Assembly (NCBI GenBank): GCA_049599735.1
Contig: JBMYOX010000001.1
Span: forward strand, 1-64,000
DNA length: 64,000 nt
DNA from: Pontibacterium sp049599735
GTDB taxonomy: Bacteria > Pseudomonadota > Gammaproteobacteria > Pseudomonadales > Balneatricaceae
Direction of reading: 5' to 3'
This document shows, in pieces, positions 32,980 through 42,568 of this stretch (its first letter is position 1; every line of letters begins with the position of its first letter). The position numbers were made by a program, and so were the translations under genes. The notes beneath the pieces are model-generated. The model was given only the letters and a program-made list of their open reading frames with translations. It had not been told where the DNA came from and ran no database searches.

Positions 32980-34095
32980 TCAGATCCGACTGTAACCTTC
33001 ACCGTTAGTATCCAACTGACCCTTTAGCTCCAGCGACATCAGAATCACATTCAACTCTGCAACCGGCAGGCCCGTTAAAGCCGCCAGTTGATCAATATGG
33101 CTGTTTTCATAGCCGACAGCATCAAGCACAAGCCGCTCCTGGCCTGTTAACTCAATTTCGGGTGCAAGAGCCGGTGTCACTTGCTCATCAACAGCGTAAC
33201 TACCCAGCAAAGGTGCCAGCTGTTCCAGAATATGTTCAACCGTCGAAACCAGTAAAGCACCTTCCCGAATCAGCGTATGGCAACCCTGGCTTAAGGGATT
33301 GTTCAGCGCACCGGGCAGGGCAAAGACTTCCCGCCCCTGCTCCAGTGCCTGACGAGCGGTAATTAACGATCCGCTGCGCGGCGCGGCTTCAATCACCAGT
33401 ACACCGGCACTTAAGCCACTGATAATACGATTACGTTTAGGGAAGTTATGGGCCAGGGGTGCGGTACCCGGAGGTAACTCAGACACCCAGGCCCCGCCCG
33501 CTTCAAGTATCTGGGCGGCCAGAATACGATGCCGGGCGGGATAGAGTTTATCCGGACCCGTGCCAAACACCGCGATAGTTGGTTTGCTCAGGTTAACCGC
33601 CGCCTGGTGGGCAGCCCCGTCAATTCCACAGGCCATACCAGACGTAACGACAAAACCTGCGCGGGTAAGAGCACCTGAAAAAGCCGCAGCATGACGCACG
33701 CCCGCACCGCTGGCATTGCGGCTGCCAACCAGAGCAATCTGAGGCAGGTGAAGCTGATTAATATCACCCCGTACGTAAAGTACGGGTGGGGGGTCAGGAA
33801 TGGTTTTTAACAGGTGGGGGTAGTCTTCACTGTCCAGAGCGATCACGGTCGCCTCTCGGGTGCATGACTGCCAGTTTGCAACAGACTGCTGCTGTGCAAC
33901 CAGCGGACCTGCTCCCTGCTGGTAAGCCTGTAGTGCTGATTGTGCCCGGTTATTAAGCCCAAGTCCGCGCCACTCTTCCTGCGTAGCCCCCAACAGGCGC
34001 GCCGGGGCCCAGTGATTTCGGATCAGTTTCTGCAATGATACGGGGCCAACCCCGGGCAATGCAGAAACGGCAACCCAATCCATGGGATCTGCCAT
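32980..34095 (-). CDS. dprA: DNA-processing protein DprA
   Basis: Binds incoming single-stranded DNA and loads RecA during natural transformation. The 371-residue protein has an N-terminal helix-hairpin-like region (ALPGVGPVSLQKLI), the Rossmann-like DprA core (about 85-290) with GSRNASGAG and SGMACGIDGAAHQAA, and a C-terminal winged-helix (about 305-371). All three regions are intact. Its presence alone does not show competence, since DprA is widespread. Confidence 0.95.
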   Translation of the reverse strand: MADPMDWVAVSALPGVGPVSLQKLIRNHWAPARLLGATQEEWRGLGLNNRAQSALQAYQQGAGPLVAQQQSVANWQSCTREATVIALDSEDYPHLLKTIPDPPPVLYVRGDINQLHLPQIALVGSRNASGAGVRHAAAFSGALTRAGFVVTSGMACGIDGAAHQAAVNLSKPTIAVFGTGPDKLYPARHRILAAQILEAGGAWVSELPPGTAPLAHNFPKRNRIISGLSAGVLVIEAAPRSGSLITARQALEQGREVFALPGALNNPLSQGCHTLIREGALLVSTVEHILEQLAPLLGSYAVDEQVTPALAPEIELTGQERLVLDAVGYENSHIDQLAALTGLPVAELNVILMSLELKGQLDTNGEGYSRI

Positions 34096-34152
34096 CGTGT
34101 ATACATCCTTGTTTATCTGTTTGTAATTACCCAGCCATCCTGGCTGTGCGCT

Positions 34153-35184
34153 TTAAGGCTCCCGTATCTGATCACCCACAGAGACCACATTCGTACTCTG
34201 CATAATCAGACCGTAAGACACTTTTTCAAAACTTTTAAAAACCATCAACACACCCGAACGCTCGGAGGGTAGGGTTAAAGGTTCCTGAGTGATCGGATCT
34301 ACAATAGATTCACCGGAGCGATAAATCGCAAAGACATGGCCAGGTTTTAAGTGCTCACGCAGCCCCAGATTTAACGCAACCACATTAAACTGCCCGCCAT
34401 CACGCACCCCGCCTAAGACAGAGAGTATTTTACCTTGTGTTTCAGGCGGTGACGGCATGGGGTAAAAGATAGACTCTACCCGCTGTTCTTCAGCAGGAAT
34501 CACCCGATCTTTGATACGAATTTCAAGCTCGGATTTCTTGACGTTCAGGCTCACGATATCATCGTTTTTAGCCGCGACGGTCACATCGGCTACTTTCAGC
34601 AATTCATAACCCAGAAACTCCTGGGTATCCGGGTCTGTATATTCACCGGATGCCCGATACACACCCTGACGCTTAAGATCCTGAAGCAAGGCACCACGGG
34701 CATAAACCCGATCACCCGCACCGGCAATAATGCGCTGATCTTTACTGCCGATAATATAAGGAGCGTCAAGGAACAGGTTTTCCTCAAGCACACGATTATC
34801 TTTTAAAAAGCTCAGTATATCTTTTAGTGGAATCGCCGGAATCGCTCGGTCCAATGGCTGAACACGCGCAGTCGGGCTTAATTTGCGCATACCACGCTTC
34901 ACCTTTAACCGGGGTTTACCGTTCACCCAGACCAGATAAATCGTATCACCGGGATAAATCAGATGTGGATTTGGGATCTGAGCATTCATTCCCCATATTT
35001 CTGGCCATTTCCAGGGACTTTCCAGAAAGTGGGCGGAAATGTCCCAAAGCGTGTCTCCTTTAACAACCACATATTCCTGGGGGTAGTTGTCCTTCAGGCG
35101 CAAAACGTCCTTACGTGTTTCGGCCTTAACCGGCGTCACCAACAGCATCAGAACGGCTGTCAGGGTACAGAGCAATTTTTTCAT
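34153..35184 (-). CDS. LysM-domain exported protein
   Basis: A 343-residue exported protein with a clear signal peptide (MKKLLCTLTAVLMLLVTPVKA) followed by one LysM peptidoglycan-binding domain (about 35-85: YVVVKGDTLWDISAHFLESP). A roughly 250-residue C-terminal region of unknown function follows. Homologues occupy the same position between def and dprA in Pseudomonas. The start at 35184 has AAGGATCTGGGA upstream; the frame is open 37 codons further but without signal-peptide logic. It is divergent from def across 160 bp and is likely a cell-wall-associated protein. Confidence 0.9.
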   Translation of the reverse strand: MKKLLCTLTAVLMLLVTPVKAETRKDVLRLKDNYPQEYVVVKGDTLWDISAHFLESPWKWPEIWGMNAQIPNPHLIYPGDTIYLVWVNGKPRLKVKRGMRKLSPTARVQPLDRAIPAIPLKDILSFLKDNRVLEENLFLDAPYIIGSKDQRIIAGAGDRVYARGALLQDLKRQGVYRASGEYTDPDTQEFLGYELLKVADVTVAAKNDDIVSLNVKKSELEIRIKDRVIPAEEQRVESIFYPMPSPPETQGKILSVLGGVRDGGQFNVVALNLGLREHLKPGHVFAIYRSGESIVDPITQEPLTLPSERSGVLMVFKSFEKVSYGLIMQSTNVVSVGDQIREP

Positions 35185-35344
35185 TCCCAGATCCTTTCTT
35201 GTCGTTCCCCGGAAACTCCAGAGCAGAGTTTGGGTCGAATAGCCTGACGACAATGCATTCAGCGCCGCAATCAGTATAATAGGTATACAATACATTTTCG
35301 CGGCTTACGGCTAATCATATCAACCGTATCAACCTGAAGAAACG

Positions 35345-35857
35345 ATGGCAAAATTAAACATACTAGAATTTCCAGATGCTCGCCTGCGTACCCTTGCAAA
35401 ACCGGTCGCTGAGGTGAACGACGAGATCCGCACAATCATCGATGACATGTTTGAAACCATGTACGATGCGCCAGGTATTGGCCTTGCTGCGACTCAGGTT
35501 AACATCCACCTGCAGATTATCACGATGGACTTGTCCGATGATCAGGATGAGCCTATGGTGCTGATTAATCCGACCTTTGAAGTGCTGGATGACGACCTTC
35601 ACAGTTACCAGGAAGGTTGCCTCTCGGTACCGGGCTATTATGAAGACATCACACGTCCTCAGAAAATTCGTGTCACCGCACTGGATCGTAACGGCGACTC
35701 CCTTGTTTTTGAGGCTGAAGACCTGCTGGCTGTTTGTGTGCAGCATGAAATGGATCACCTGAACGGTAAGCTGTTTGTGGATTATATTTCAACACTGAAA
35801 CGCAATCGCATTCGCAGCAAGCTGGAAAAACAGCACCGTCAGGCCGCCCAGGGCTAA
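35345..35857 (+). CDS. def: Peptide deformylase
   Basis: Metalloenzyme that removes the formyl group from nascent proteins. All three motifs are present: GIGLAATQ (motif I), EGCLSVPG (motif II, Cys ligand) and QHEMDHLNG (motif III, two His ligands and catalytic Glu). Length 170 residues, as in E. coli. It opens the def-fmt-rsmB-trkA-trkH run; a terminator-like hairpin separates it from fmt. Confidence 0.97.
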   Translation: MAKLNILEFPDARLRTLAKPVAEVNDEIRTIIDDMFETMYDAPGIGLAATQVNIHLQIITMDLSDDQDEPMVLINPTFEVLDDDLHSYQEGCLSVPGYYEDITRPQKIRVTALDRNGDSLVFEAEDLLAVCVQHEMDHLNGKLFVDYISTLKRNRIRSKLEKQHRQAAQG

Positions 35858-35880
35858 GCTTTCCCACGCTTTAACAGATA

Positions 35881-35909
35881 AACAGGTTTGCTGCGGCAAA
35901 CCTGTTTTT
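35881..35909 (+). terminator. Rho-independent terminator between def and fmt
   Basis: AACAGGTTTG (35881-35890) and its complement CAAACCTGTT (35897-35906) form a perfect 10-bp stem with a 6-nt loop, continuing into a short T-run. It lies inside an otherwise co-directional gene set, so it probably reduces rather than abolishes read-through from def into fmt. Confidence 0.72.
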
Positions 35910-35928
35910 GGTTTCAGGAGTCCGTTTT

Positions 35929-36873
35929 ATGTCCACCCCACTTCGTATTATCTTCGCTGGCACGCCGGATTTTGCAGCGACCAGCCTTCAGGCTCTGCTG
36001 GACTCCGAACATGAGGTGATCGCCGTTTACACACAGCCGGACCGGCCTTCCGGGCGGGGGCGTAAACTAACCCCGGGCCCGGTTAAAAAGCAGGCATCAG
36101 ACCATGATATTCCGGTTTATCAGCCTCTCAGTTTAAAAGCGGAGGCAGAACAGACCGAACTAGCGGCACTGAATGCCGACATTATGGTGGTGGTTGCCTA
36201 CGGCCTGCTGTTGCCAAAAGCCGTGCTGGACATACCCCGGTTGGGCTGCATTAACGTGCATGGCTCATTATTACCCCGCTGGCGCGGTGCAGCACCGATT
36301 CATCGGGCACTGCTGGCAGGGGATAGCCTCACCGGCATTACAATTATGCAGATGGATGTGGGGCTGGATACCGGCGATATGCTGTATAAAGCCGAATGCC
36401 CGATTTTGCCGGATGACAGCAGCGGGACTTTGCATGATCGTCTGGCCGTTATCGGGGCCGAATCCCTGATTTGCAGCCTGGCAGAGATCAGCGAAGGTAA
36501 AATCCAGCCTGAACCACAGGATGACAGCCAGGCTAACTACGCCCACAAACTGGAAAAGCAGGAAGGCGCTATTAACTGGTCAGCCCCTGCCGAACAGATT
36601 TCACGCCAGGTACGTGGTCTGTCCCCCTGGCCGGTTGCTTATTGTTTGCTGGATGGCAAAACCCTGCGGATCTGGGGAGCTGAGGCCGACTCCGAAGGTT
36701 CAGCAGCACCCGGCACTATTCTGGAAGTCACCAAAAAAACAATCCGGGTGGCCTGTGGTCAGGGCAGTCTGCGACTGACTAAAATTCAGCTGCCCGGTGG
36801 AAAACCTCTGGATTGTGCAGCGGTATTAAACGCAAAGCGTGACTTGTTCCCCCTCGGCAAACAACTGGCTTAA
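35929..36873 (+). CDS. fmt: Methionyl-tRNA formyltransferase
   Basis: Formylates initiator Met-tRNA. The 314-residue protein has the N-terminal formyl-transfer domain with FAGTPDFAATSLQALL and the catalytic Asn/His/Asp set in NVHGSLLPRWRGAAPI and MDVGLDTGDML. A C-terminal OB-like domain is also present. The ATG at 35929 has a CAGGAG ribosome-binding site; the open frame seven codons upstream lies in the terminator. Only 2 nt separate it from rsmB. Confidence 0.97.
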   Translation: MSTPLRIIFAGTPDFAATSLQALLDSEHEVIAVYTQPDRPSGRGRKLTPGPVKKQASDHDIPVYQPLSLKAEAEQTELAALNADIMVVVAYGLLLPKAVLDIPRLGCINVHGSLLPRWRGAAPIHRALLAGDSLTGITIMQMDVGLDTGDMLYKAECPILPDDSSGTLHDRLAVIGAESLICSLAEISEGKIQPEPQDDSQANYAHKLEKQEGAINWSAPAEQISRQVRGLSPWPVAYCLLDGKTLRIWGAEADSEGSAAPGTILEVTKKTIRVACGQGSLRLTKIQLPGGKPLDCAAVLNAKRDLFPLGKQLA

Positions 36874-36875
36874 TC

Positions 36876-38180
36876 ATGAATATACGTTTACTAGCTGCAG
36901 AAGTTCTGGCTCCTTTGTTGCGTCATCAGGGCTCCATGAAAGCGGTATTGCCCCAGGCCCTGGCGCGTTGTCCTGAACGGGATCGTGCCTTACTGCAACA
37001 ACTATGCTACGGCACGATGCGTGATTTTCATCAACTGAATGCCATTGCCACCCAACTACTGAAACGGCCCTTTAAAGCCCGCGACTATGATATTCGCGCC
37101 CTGGTGTTAGTAGGTATTTACCAACTCCGCAGCCTGCGTATACCTAAGCATGCCGCTATTAACGAAACAGTTGATGCGGCTCACGAGCTGGAAAAATCCT
37201 GGGCAACCAGCCTGCTGAACGGCCTGCTGCGTCATTATGAACGTGAGACTGAGGCGCTTGAGGCTTCGGTTAATACCACGCCCGCCGGGCGTTATAACCA
37301 TCCCGACTGGTTTGTCAGTAAAGTGCAAAATAACTGGCCCGAGCACTGGCAGGCCATTATCGATGGCAATAACGATGACCAGGCACCACTGACCCTGCGT
37401 GTTAACCGCCTGCAGACGTCCCGTGAGCAGTATCTGGAAGAGTTGCACAGCCTGGATATCGAAGCCACAGAAACCCCCAATAGCCCGGATGGTATTACCC
37501 TGGCCGCCCCTTGTGATGTAACTACTTTGCCTGGTTACATTTACGGCTGGTTCAGTGTGCAGGACGAAGCCGCCCAGCTCGCCGGTTATTTATTGGACTT
37601 AAAACCAGGCCAGCGCGTACTGGATGCCTGTGCAGCTCCCGGTGGCAAGCTCTGTCATATCCTGGAACAGGAACCCGCGCTTGCGTCCGTGGAAGCGATA
37701 GAGTTGGAGGAACGCCGGGCAGGGCGTATTACGGAAAACCTGACCCGCTTAGGGCTGAACGCACACCTGCATATTGCTGATGCCTGTGAAAGCAGCTGGT
37801 GGGATCAGCAAAGCTACGACCGGATTTTGCTGGATGCGCCTTGTTCTGCAACCGGTGTTATTCGTCGTAATCCGGATATAAAATACCTGCGCAAAGGAGA
37901 AGATATTCAGGCCATGGCAGAGCTGCAGTTTAAGATTTTAAACAATCTCTGGCAGATGCTGGCGCCCGGTGGCAAGTTACTTTATGCCACCTGCTCGATT
38001 TTTCCCCAGGAAAATGAAAGACTGATAAAAAGATTTGTAACCCAACAGGATGATGCAGAGCATCTGCCCCTGACCACTGAGTGGGGAATCGAGCGGCCTT
38101 ACGGACGGCAGCTGTTTCCAACACCCGGCGGCCATGACGGTTTTTACTACGCCTTATTAGCGAAGACAGCAGCCGGTTAA
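36876..38180 (+). CDS. rsmB: 16S rRNA (cytosine-967-C5)-methyltransferase
   Basis: SAM-dependent methyltransferase for C967 of 16S rRNA, 434 residues. An N-terminal NusB-like RNA-binding domain (about 1-140) precedes the Rossmann methyltransferase domain. SAM site: VLDACAAPGGKLCHIL. Catalytic cysteines are in LDAPCSATGVIRR and ATCSIFPQENE. It follows fmt as in E. coli and Pseudomonas. Confidence 0.96.
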   Translation: MNIRLLAAEVLAPLLRHQGSMKAVLPQALARCPERDRALLQQLCYGTMRDFHQLNAIATQLLKRPFKARDYDIRALVLVGIYQLRSLRIPKHAAINETVDAAHELEKSWATSLLNGLLRHYERETEALEASVNTTPAGRYNHPDWFVSKVQNNWPEHWQAIIDGNNDDQAPLTLRVNRLQTSREQYLEELHSLDIEATETPNSPDGITLAAPCDVTTLPGYIYGWFSVQDEAAQLAGYLLDLKPGQRVLDACAAPGGKLCHILEQEPALASVEAIELEERRAGRITENLTRLGLNAHLHIADACESSWWDQQSYDRILLDAPCSATGVIRRNPDIKYLRKGEDIQAMAELQFKILNNLWQMLAPGGKLLYATCSIFPQENERLIKRFVTQQDDAEHLPLTTEWGIERPYGRQLFPTPGGHDGFYYALLAKTAAG

Positions 38181-38189
38181 AAACAGACC

Positions 38190-39566
38190 ATGAAAATCAT
38201 TATTCTCGGAGCGGGCCAGGTAGGCGGTACACTGGCTGAAAACCTGGCCAGTGAGGCCAACGATATTACCATCGTCGATACGGATACCGGTCGTTTACGG
38301 GAACTTCAGGATCGGCTTGATATCCGCACGGTAGAAGGCAAGGCTTCCTATCCCTCAGTGCTCGATCAGGCAGGTGCACCGGATGCGGATATGCTGATTG
38401 CCGTCACCAACTCTGATGAAGTGAATATGATCGCCTGTCAGATCAGTCATGCGTTATTTAACACGCCCACCAAAATTGCCCGTGTACGCGAACACGATTA
38501 TCTGAAAAAAAGCCATCCGATCTTCAAAGAAAAAGGGCTGGCCGTAGATGTACTGATCAGCCCCGAGCAACTGGTCACCCGTCATATCAAACGGCTGATT
38601 CAGCATCCCGGTGCACTGCAGGTACTGGATTTTGCTGACGGCATAGCCCAGTTGGTTGCTGTTAAAGCCTATTATGGCGGGCCATTGGTGGGGCGTGAAA
38701 TCTCTTTTTTACGCGCCCATATGCCTGCGGTTGATACCCGGGTAGCCGCGATTTTCCGCCGGGGCAGTCCTATTATTCCCGAAGGCAATACGGTGATCGA
38801 AGCTGATGATGAAGTTTTCTTTATCGCGGCAAAGCGGGATATACGCTCCGTAATGAGTGAATTGCGCCGCCTCGACCGGCCTTACAAACGTATTATGATC
38901 GCAGGTGGCGGTAATATCGGCGCCCGGCTGGCTGAAAGTATAGAAGATGAATTTCAGGTCAAGATTATCGAACGCAGCATGCCACGCTGTAACCTGCTGG
39001 CCCGCAGCCTGAACAACACTATAGTACTCCATGGCAGCGCCTCAGACCGCGACTTATTACTGGAAGAGAACATCGAAGATACCGATGTTTTCTGTGCACT
39101 CACCAATGATGATGAAGCCAATATTATGGCGTCCATGCTGGCCAAACGTCTGGGGGCCCGCACCGTGATGACCCTGATAAACAACCCGGCGTATGTGGAT
39201 CTGGTGCAGGGTGGGGCGATTGATATTGCTATCTCCCCCCAGCAAACCACTATAGGCGCACTGCTGACTCATGTACGTCGGGGTGACGTTGCCGCCGTAC
39301 ATTCCCTGCGTCGGGGTGCCGCTGAAGCACTGGAAGCCGTAGCCCACGGTGATCGCCGCTCATCTAAAGTGGTAGGCCGTACTATCGAAGAAATTGATTT
39401 GCCGCCAGGCACCACCATCGGTGCAATCGTACGTGATGATCAGGTATTAATTGCACATGATGATGTGATGGTAGAAAACGGTGACCATGTCATTCTCTTC
39501 CTGGTCGATAAAAAGCGCATTGGCGAAGTCGAACGGCTTTTCCAGGTTGGCTTAGCCTTCTTCTAA
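38190..39566 (+). CDS. trkA: Trk potassium uptake regulatory protein TrkA
   Basis: Peripheral NAD-binding subunit that gates TrkH/TrkI potassium channels. The 458-residue protein has two RCK units, each with an N-terminal nucleotide-binding loop (GAGQVGGTLAENL near residue 7 and GGGNIGARLAES near 239) and a TrkA-C domain. trkH follows after 13 nt, so the gate and channel are made together. Potassium uptake supports osmotic adjustment alongside ectoine. Confidence 0.96.
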   Translation: MKIIILGAGQVGGTLAENLASEANDITIVDTDTGRLRELQDRLDIRTVEGKASYPSVLDQAGAPDADMLIAVTNSDEVNMIACQISHALFNTPTKIARVREHDYLKKSHPIFKEKGLAVDVLISPEQLVTRHIKRLIQHPGALQVLDFADGIAQLVAVKAYYGGPLVGREISFLRAHMPAVDTRVAAIFRRGSPIIPEGNTVIEADDEVFFIAAKRDIRSVMSELRRLDRPYKRIMIAGGGNIGARLAESIEDEFQVKIIERSMPRCNLLARSLNNTIVLHGSASDRDLLLEENIEDTDVFCALTNDDEANIMASMLAKRLGARTVMTLINNPAYVDLVQGGAIDIAISPQQTTIGALLTHVRRGDVAAVHSLRRGAAEALEAVAHGDRRSSKVVGRTIEEIDLPPGTTIGAIVRDDQVLIAHDDVMVENGDHVILFLVDKKRIGEVERLFQVGLAFF

Positions 39567-39579
39567 TCAGGGAATACAG

Positions 39580-41028
39580 ATGCATTATAAGGTGATCCTG
39601 CGCATTCTTGGCATCCTGCTGATGGTCTTCAGCATCACCATGCTGCCGCCCATGCTGGTCTCACTCTATTACGATGATGGCACTTTAACGGCATTTATTG
39701 CCGGTTTTGCCATTACTTTAATGACCGGCTTTTTACTCTGGATTCCCGTCTATCGGGTTCGGCAGGACCTGCGCACCCGGGACGGATTTCTGGTCACCGT
39801 ACTTTTCTGGGTTGTACTGGGGCTATTTGGTGCCCTGCCACTGATGCTGGCAGAAACCCCCCATCTGAGTTTTATCGATGCACTCTTTGAGTCCCTGTCC
39901 GGGCTGACAACCACCGGGGCCACTGTGATTACCGGCATAGACTATCTGCCCGCCTCTATTTTATGGTATCGCCAGCAATTACAGTGGCTCGGCGGCATGG
40001 GTATCATTGTACTGGCGGTTGCCATCTTACCGATGCTCGGCATTGGTGGCATGCAGCTTTACCGGGCTGAAACCCCCGGACCTGTTAAAGACTCAAAGCT
40101 CACCCCGCGTATTACCGAAACCGCTAAGGCCCTTTGGTATATCTACCTTTCCCTGACCGTGCTCTGCGCTTTAGGTTATTGGGCGGCAGGCATGGATCTG
40201 TTTGATGCGGTAGGGCACAGCTTCTCCACCGTGGCGATCGGCGGATTTTCCACCCACGATGCCAGTATCGGGTATTTTGATTCAGCCTTGATTGAAGGCA
40301 TTGCCGTATTCTTTATGGTGATCTCCGGTATTAACTTTGGCCTGCATTTCTTTGCCTGGAACCATCGTAGCCTGACTCATTACCTGCTGGATCCGGAGTT
40401 TCGCTTCTACCTCATTACCCTGATCGCCATTATCGGCTTATCTTTTGTGGCTTTGTGGGTAACCGATACCTATGAGTTGGGTGATTCATTACGCAAGTCC
40501 ATCTTTATGGTGGTATCCATTGCCACAACAACAGGTTTTGCTACCGCCGATTTTGCCCACTGGCCGACCATGCTGCCATTCCTGCTGTTTGTTGCGGCCT
40601 TTGCCGGTGGTTGTGCCGGCTCCACAGGCGGCGGCATGAAAGTTATTCGTATCCTGCTGATTCTTAAACAGGGTTACCGGGAAATTCAGCGTCTGGTGCA
40701 TCCGAACGCGGTGATCCCCGTTAAGCTGGGCAACAAACCTATTTCAGACCGGGTACTGGAAGCCGTCTGGGGTTTCTTCTCGGTCTATATGATTGTCTTT
40801 GTCGTGATGCTGATCACCCTGCTGGCCACCGGGCTGGATCAGGTAACAGCCTGGTCGGCGGTCGGGGCAACCCTGAATAACCTGGGCCCGGGCCTGGGAG
40901 ATGTGTCTGCCCATTATGGTGATATCAACACCACTGCAAAATGGGTACTCTGTTTTGCCATGCTGCTGGGCCGTCTTGAGGTATTTACCCTGCTGGTGCT
41001 GTTCACACCTATCTTCTGGCGCAAATAA
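39580..41028 (+). CDS. trkH: Trk-type potassium channel TrkH/TrkI
   Basis: Inner-membrane potassium-translocating subunit of 482 residues. It has four membrane-pore-membrane repeats; the selectivity-filter-like loops include LTTTGATVITG, FSTVAIGGFS, ATTTGFATADF and LNNLGPGL. Length and context cannot distinguish TrkH from the salt-associated TrkI variant. It is translated with trkA. Confidence 0.93.
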   Translation: MHYKVILRILGILLMVFSITMLPPMLVSLYYDDGTLTAFIAGFAITLMTGFLLWIPVYRVRQDLRTRDGFLVTVLFWVVLGLFGALPLMLAETPHLSFIDALFESLSGLTTTGATVITGIDYLPASILWYRQQLQWLGGMGIIVLAVAILPMLGIGGMQLYRAETPGPVKDSKLTPRITETAKALWYIYLSLTVLCALGYWAAGMDLFDAVGHSFSTVAIGGFSTHDASIGYFDSALIEGIAVFFMVISGINFGLHFFAWNHRSLTHYLLDPEFRFYLITLIAIIGLSFVALWVTDTYELGDSLRKSIFMVVSIATTTGFATADFAHWPTMLPFLLFVAAFAGGCAGSTGGGMKVIRILLILKQGYREIQRLVHPNAVIPVKLGNKPISDRVLEAVWGFFSVYMIVFVVMLITLLATGLDQVTAWSAVGATLNNLGPGLGDVSAHYGDINTTAKWVLCFAMLLGRLEVFTLLVLFTPIFWRK

Positions 41029-41077
41029 AATCACTGAAAACAGGTATACTCAGCGCATCTGTTAAAGGAGAGTTCTG

Positions 41078-41524
41078 ATGCGTTATACCCTCTATCTGTC
41101 CGGCGAAATCCACACGGACTGGCGAAATAAAATCAAGCGGGCGGTGCAGGAAAATGGCCTGCCCATTGAAGTTCTGACCCCCAACACCGATCACGACTCC
41201 AGCGACCACTGTGGTGACAACCTGCTGGGTGCAGAAGACAAAGCCTTCTGGAAAGACCACAAAGCCGCCAAAATTAATACCATGCGTCATATGACCGCGC
41301 TAAAACGTGCCGATATCGTGATTGTGCGTTTTGGCGATAAATACCGTCAGTGGAATGCCGCTTTTGATGCCGGTATTGCCATCGCACTGGGCAAGTCACT
41401 GATTGTTGAACATGCCCCTGAACTGACCCATCCCCTGAAGGAAATTGATGCCGCCGCCCATGCGGTTGCTGAAAACACCGAACAGGTCATTGAGACCCTG
41501 AAATACCTCTGCCTGGATTATTAA
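41078..41524 (+). CDS. YtoQ-family protein
   Basis: A 148-residue cytoplasmic protein of the YtoQ family, which resembles nucleoside 2-deoxyribosyltransferase-type folds (MRYTLYLSGEIHTDWR at the start; ADIVIVRFGDKYRQWNAAFDAGIAIALGK as the conserved core). Biological role is unknown. AAAGGAG lies upstream of the ATG. It stands alone between trkH and the tetR block and is followed by a GC-rich hairpin. Confidence 0.85.
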   Translation: MRYTLYLSGEIHTDWRNKIKRAVQENGLPIEVLTPNTDHDSSDHCGDNLLGAEDKAFWKDHKAAKINTMRHMTALKRADIVIVRFGDKYRQWNAAFDAGIAIALGKSLIVEHAPELTHPLKEIDAAAHAVAENTEQVIETLKYLCLDY

Positions 41525-41525
41525 T

Positions 41526-41575
41526 CCGGCTTTGCCATCGGGCCTGTTCAGGCAGGGCCGGTGGCCATATTTTCC
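41526..41575 (+). terminator. Terminator-like hairpin after the ytoQ-like gene
   Basis: Nested arms: CCGGC (41526-41530) with GCCGG (41557-41561), and GCCTG/CAGGC (41542-41553) inside. A short T-run follows at 41570-41573. It fits a factor-independent terminator of moderate quality. Confidence 0.4.
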
Positions 41576-41629
41576 CCTCCATTTTTCAGCAGTAACGATT
41601 TTTACAACAAGCTGTTTCACAACTTACGC

Positions 41630-41678
41630 TTGCCGGAAGCCGTTATCTGACTTATAAATGACGTAACGTCACTTATAA
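41630..41678 (+). promoter_or_regulatory. tetR promoter with 27-bp palindromic operator
   Basis: TTGCCG (41630-41635) and TATAAA (41653-41658), spaced 17 bp, form a plausible promoter. A 27-bp inverted repeat at 41652-41678 overlaps the -10 box. Its core TGACGT-A-ACGTCA is perfect and the outer arms TTATAA/TTATAA are perfect, with one mismatched pair overall. It lies 16 nt before the tetR start, as expected for autorepression. Confidence 0.72.
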
Positions 41679-41693
41679 AGTTAAATAAGTTCT

Positions 41694-42443
41694 ATGAGCC
41701 CAAGAGTTATTGATGATGCCACCCGGGATGCCCGTGAGCAGGACCTGATCTGTACGGCACTAAACATCATCAGCACTGAAGGTGTATCCGGCCTGACAAT
41801 GGATAAGCTGGTCGCACAAGTGCCTTATTCAAAAGGCACGGTCTACAAACATTTCAGCTGTAAAGAAGACCTGCTGACCGCACTTTGCAATAACAGCCTT
41901 AAAAAGCTCTCTTCACTCTTCGAACGGGCGCTGACGTTTGAAGGTAACAGCCGGGAAAAAATGCTGAGCGTGGGATTTGCGTATTTCCTGCACTCACAAC
42001 TGAATGCCACAGAGTTTATGCTGGTGATCTCCGCTAAAACCCCCGGCATTCGTGAGAAGTCCACGGCAAAGCGTCAGGAACAGCACCTGAGCCTGGAAAA
42101 CGGCCTGATGAGTAGCATGCTTGAGGTCATCACCTTAGGGCTTTCATCCGGTGAGCTGGCCTTGCAGCCCCATTTGAGCCCGCCGCAGATTGCGTTCTCT
42201 CTCTGGGCGATGAGTTTTGGCACCATTGCATTGCTTCACCAGAGCCTTGATCAGTGTGTGATGCGCACCGATATGGTGCTGGAAAGGGAGCTGGTGAATC
42301 ACAATAACCTGCTGCTCGACGGACTCGGCTGGCAGCCCTTTACTCAGGCCCATAACGGGGCCGAAACACTGGCACGCCTGAAGGCGGGTATTTTTGCCCC
42401 TGAAATAGCCCGGCTTAGCAATTCAGATCGACCAGAGTCATAG
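41694..42443 (+). CDS. TetR-family transcriptional regulator
   Basis: A 249-residue repressor-type protein. The N-terminal helix-turn-helix (about 15-65) has LTMDKLVAQVPYSKGTVYKHFSCKEDLLTALC, typical of TetR. The C-terminal ligand-binding region is about 180 residues and not recognisable for a specific ligand. It lies just after a near-perfect 27-bp palindrome and 125 bp before an RND transporter gene, so it most likely controls itself and the downstream transporter cluster. Confidence 0.9.
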   Translation: MSPRVIDDATRDAREQDLICTALNIISTEGVSGLTMDKLVAQVPYSKGTVYKHFSCKEDLLTALCNNSLKKLSSLFERALTFEGNSREKMLSVGFAYFLHSQLNATEFMLVISAKTPGIREKSTAKRQEQHLSLENGLMSSMLEVITLGLSSGELALQPHLSPPQIAFSLWAMSFGTIALLHQSLDQCVMRTDMVLERELVNHNNLLLDGLGWQPFTQAHNGAETLARLKAGIFAPEIARLSNSDRPES

Positions 42444-42568
42444 CACTGAGCAAGGACCCAATACGCGTCCGTACTGGTGTGCTGAGTATTATTTAACATT
42501 TTGTCACTGAAAAAGTGCCGTTTTAAATCCACCTTTAATGGAATAAAAAGATCCTCCGGAGCAGGAAC

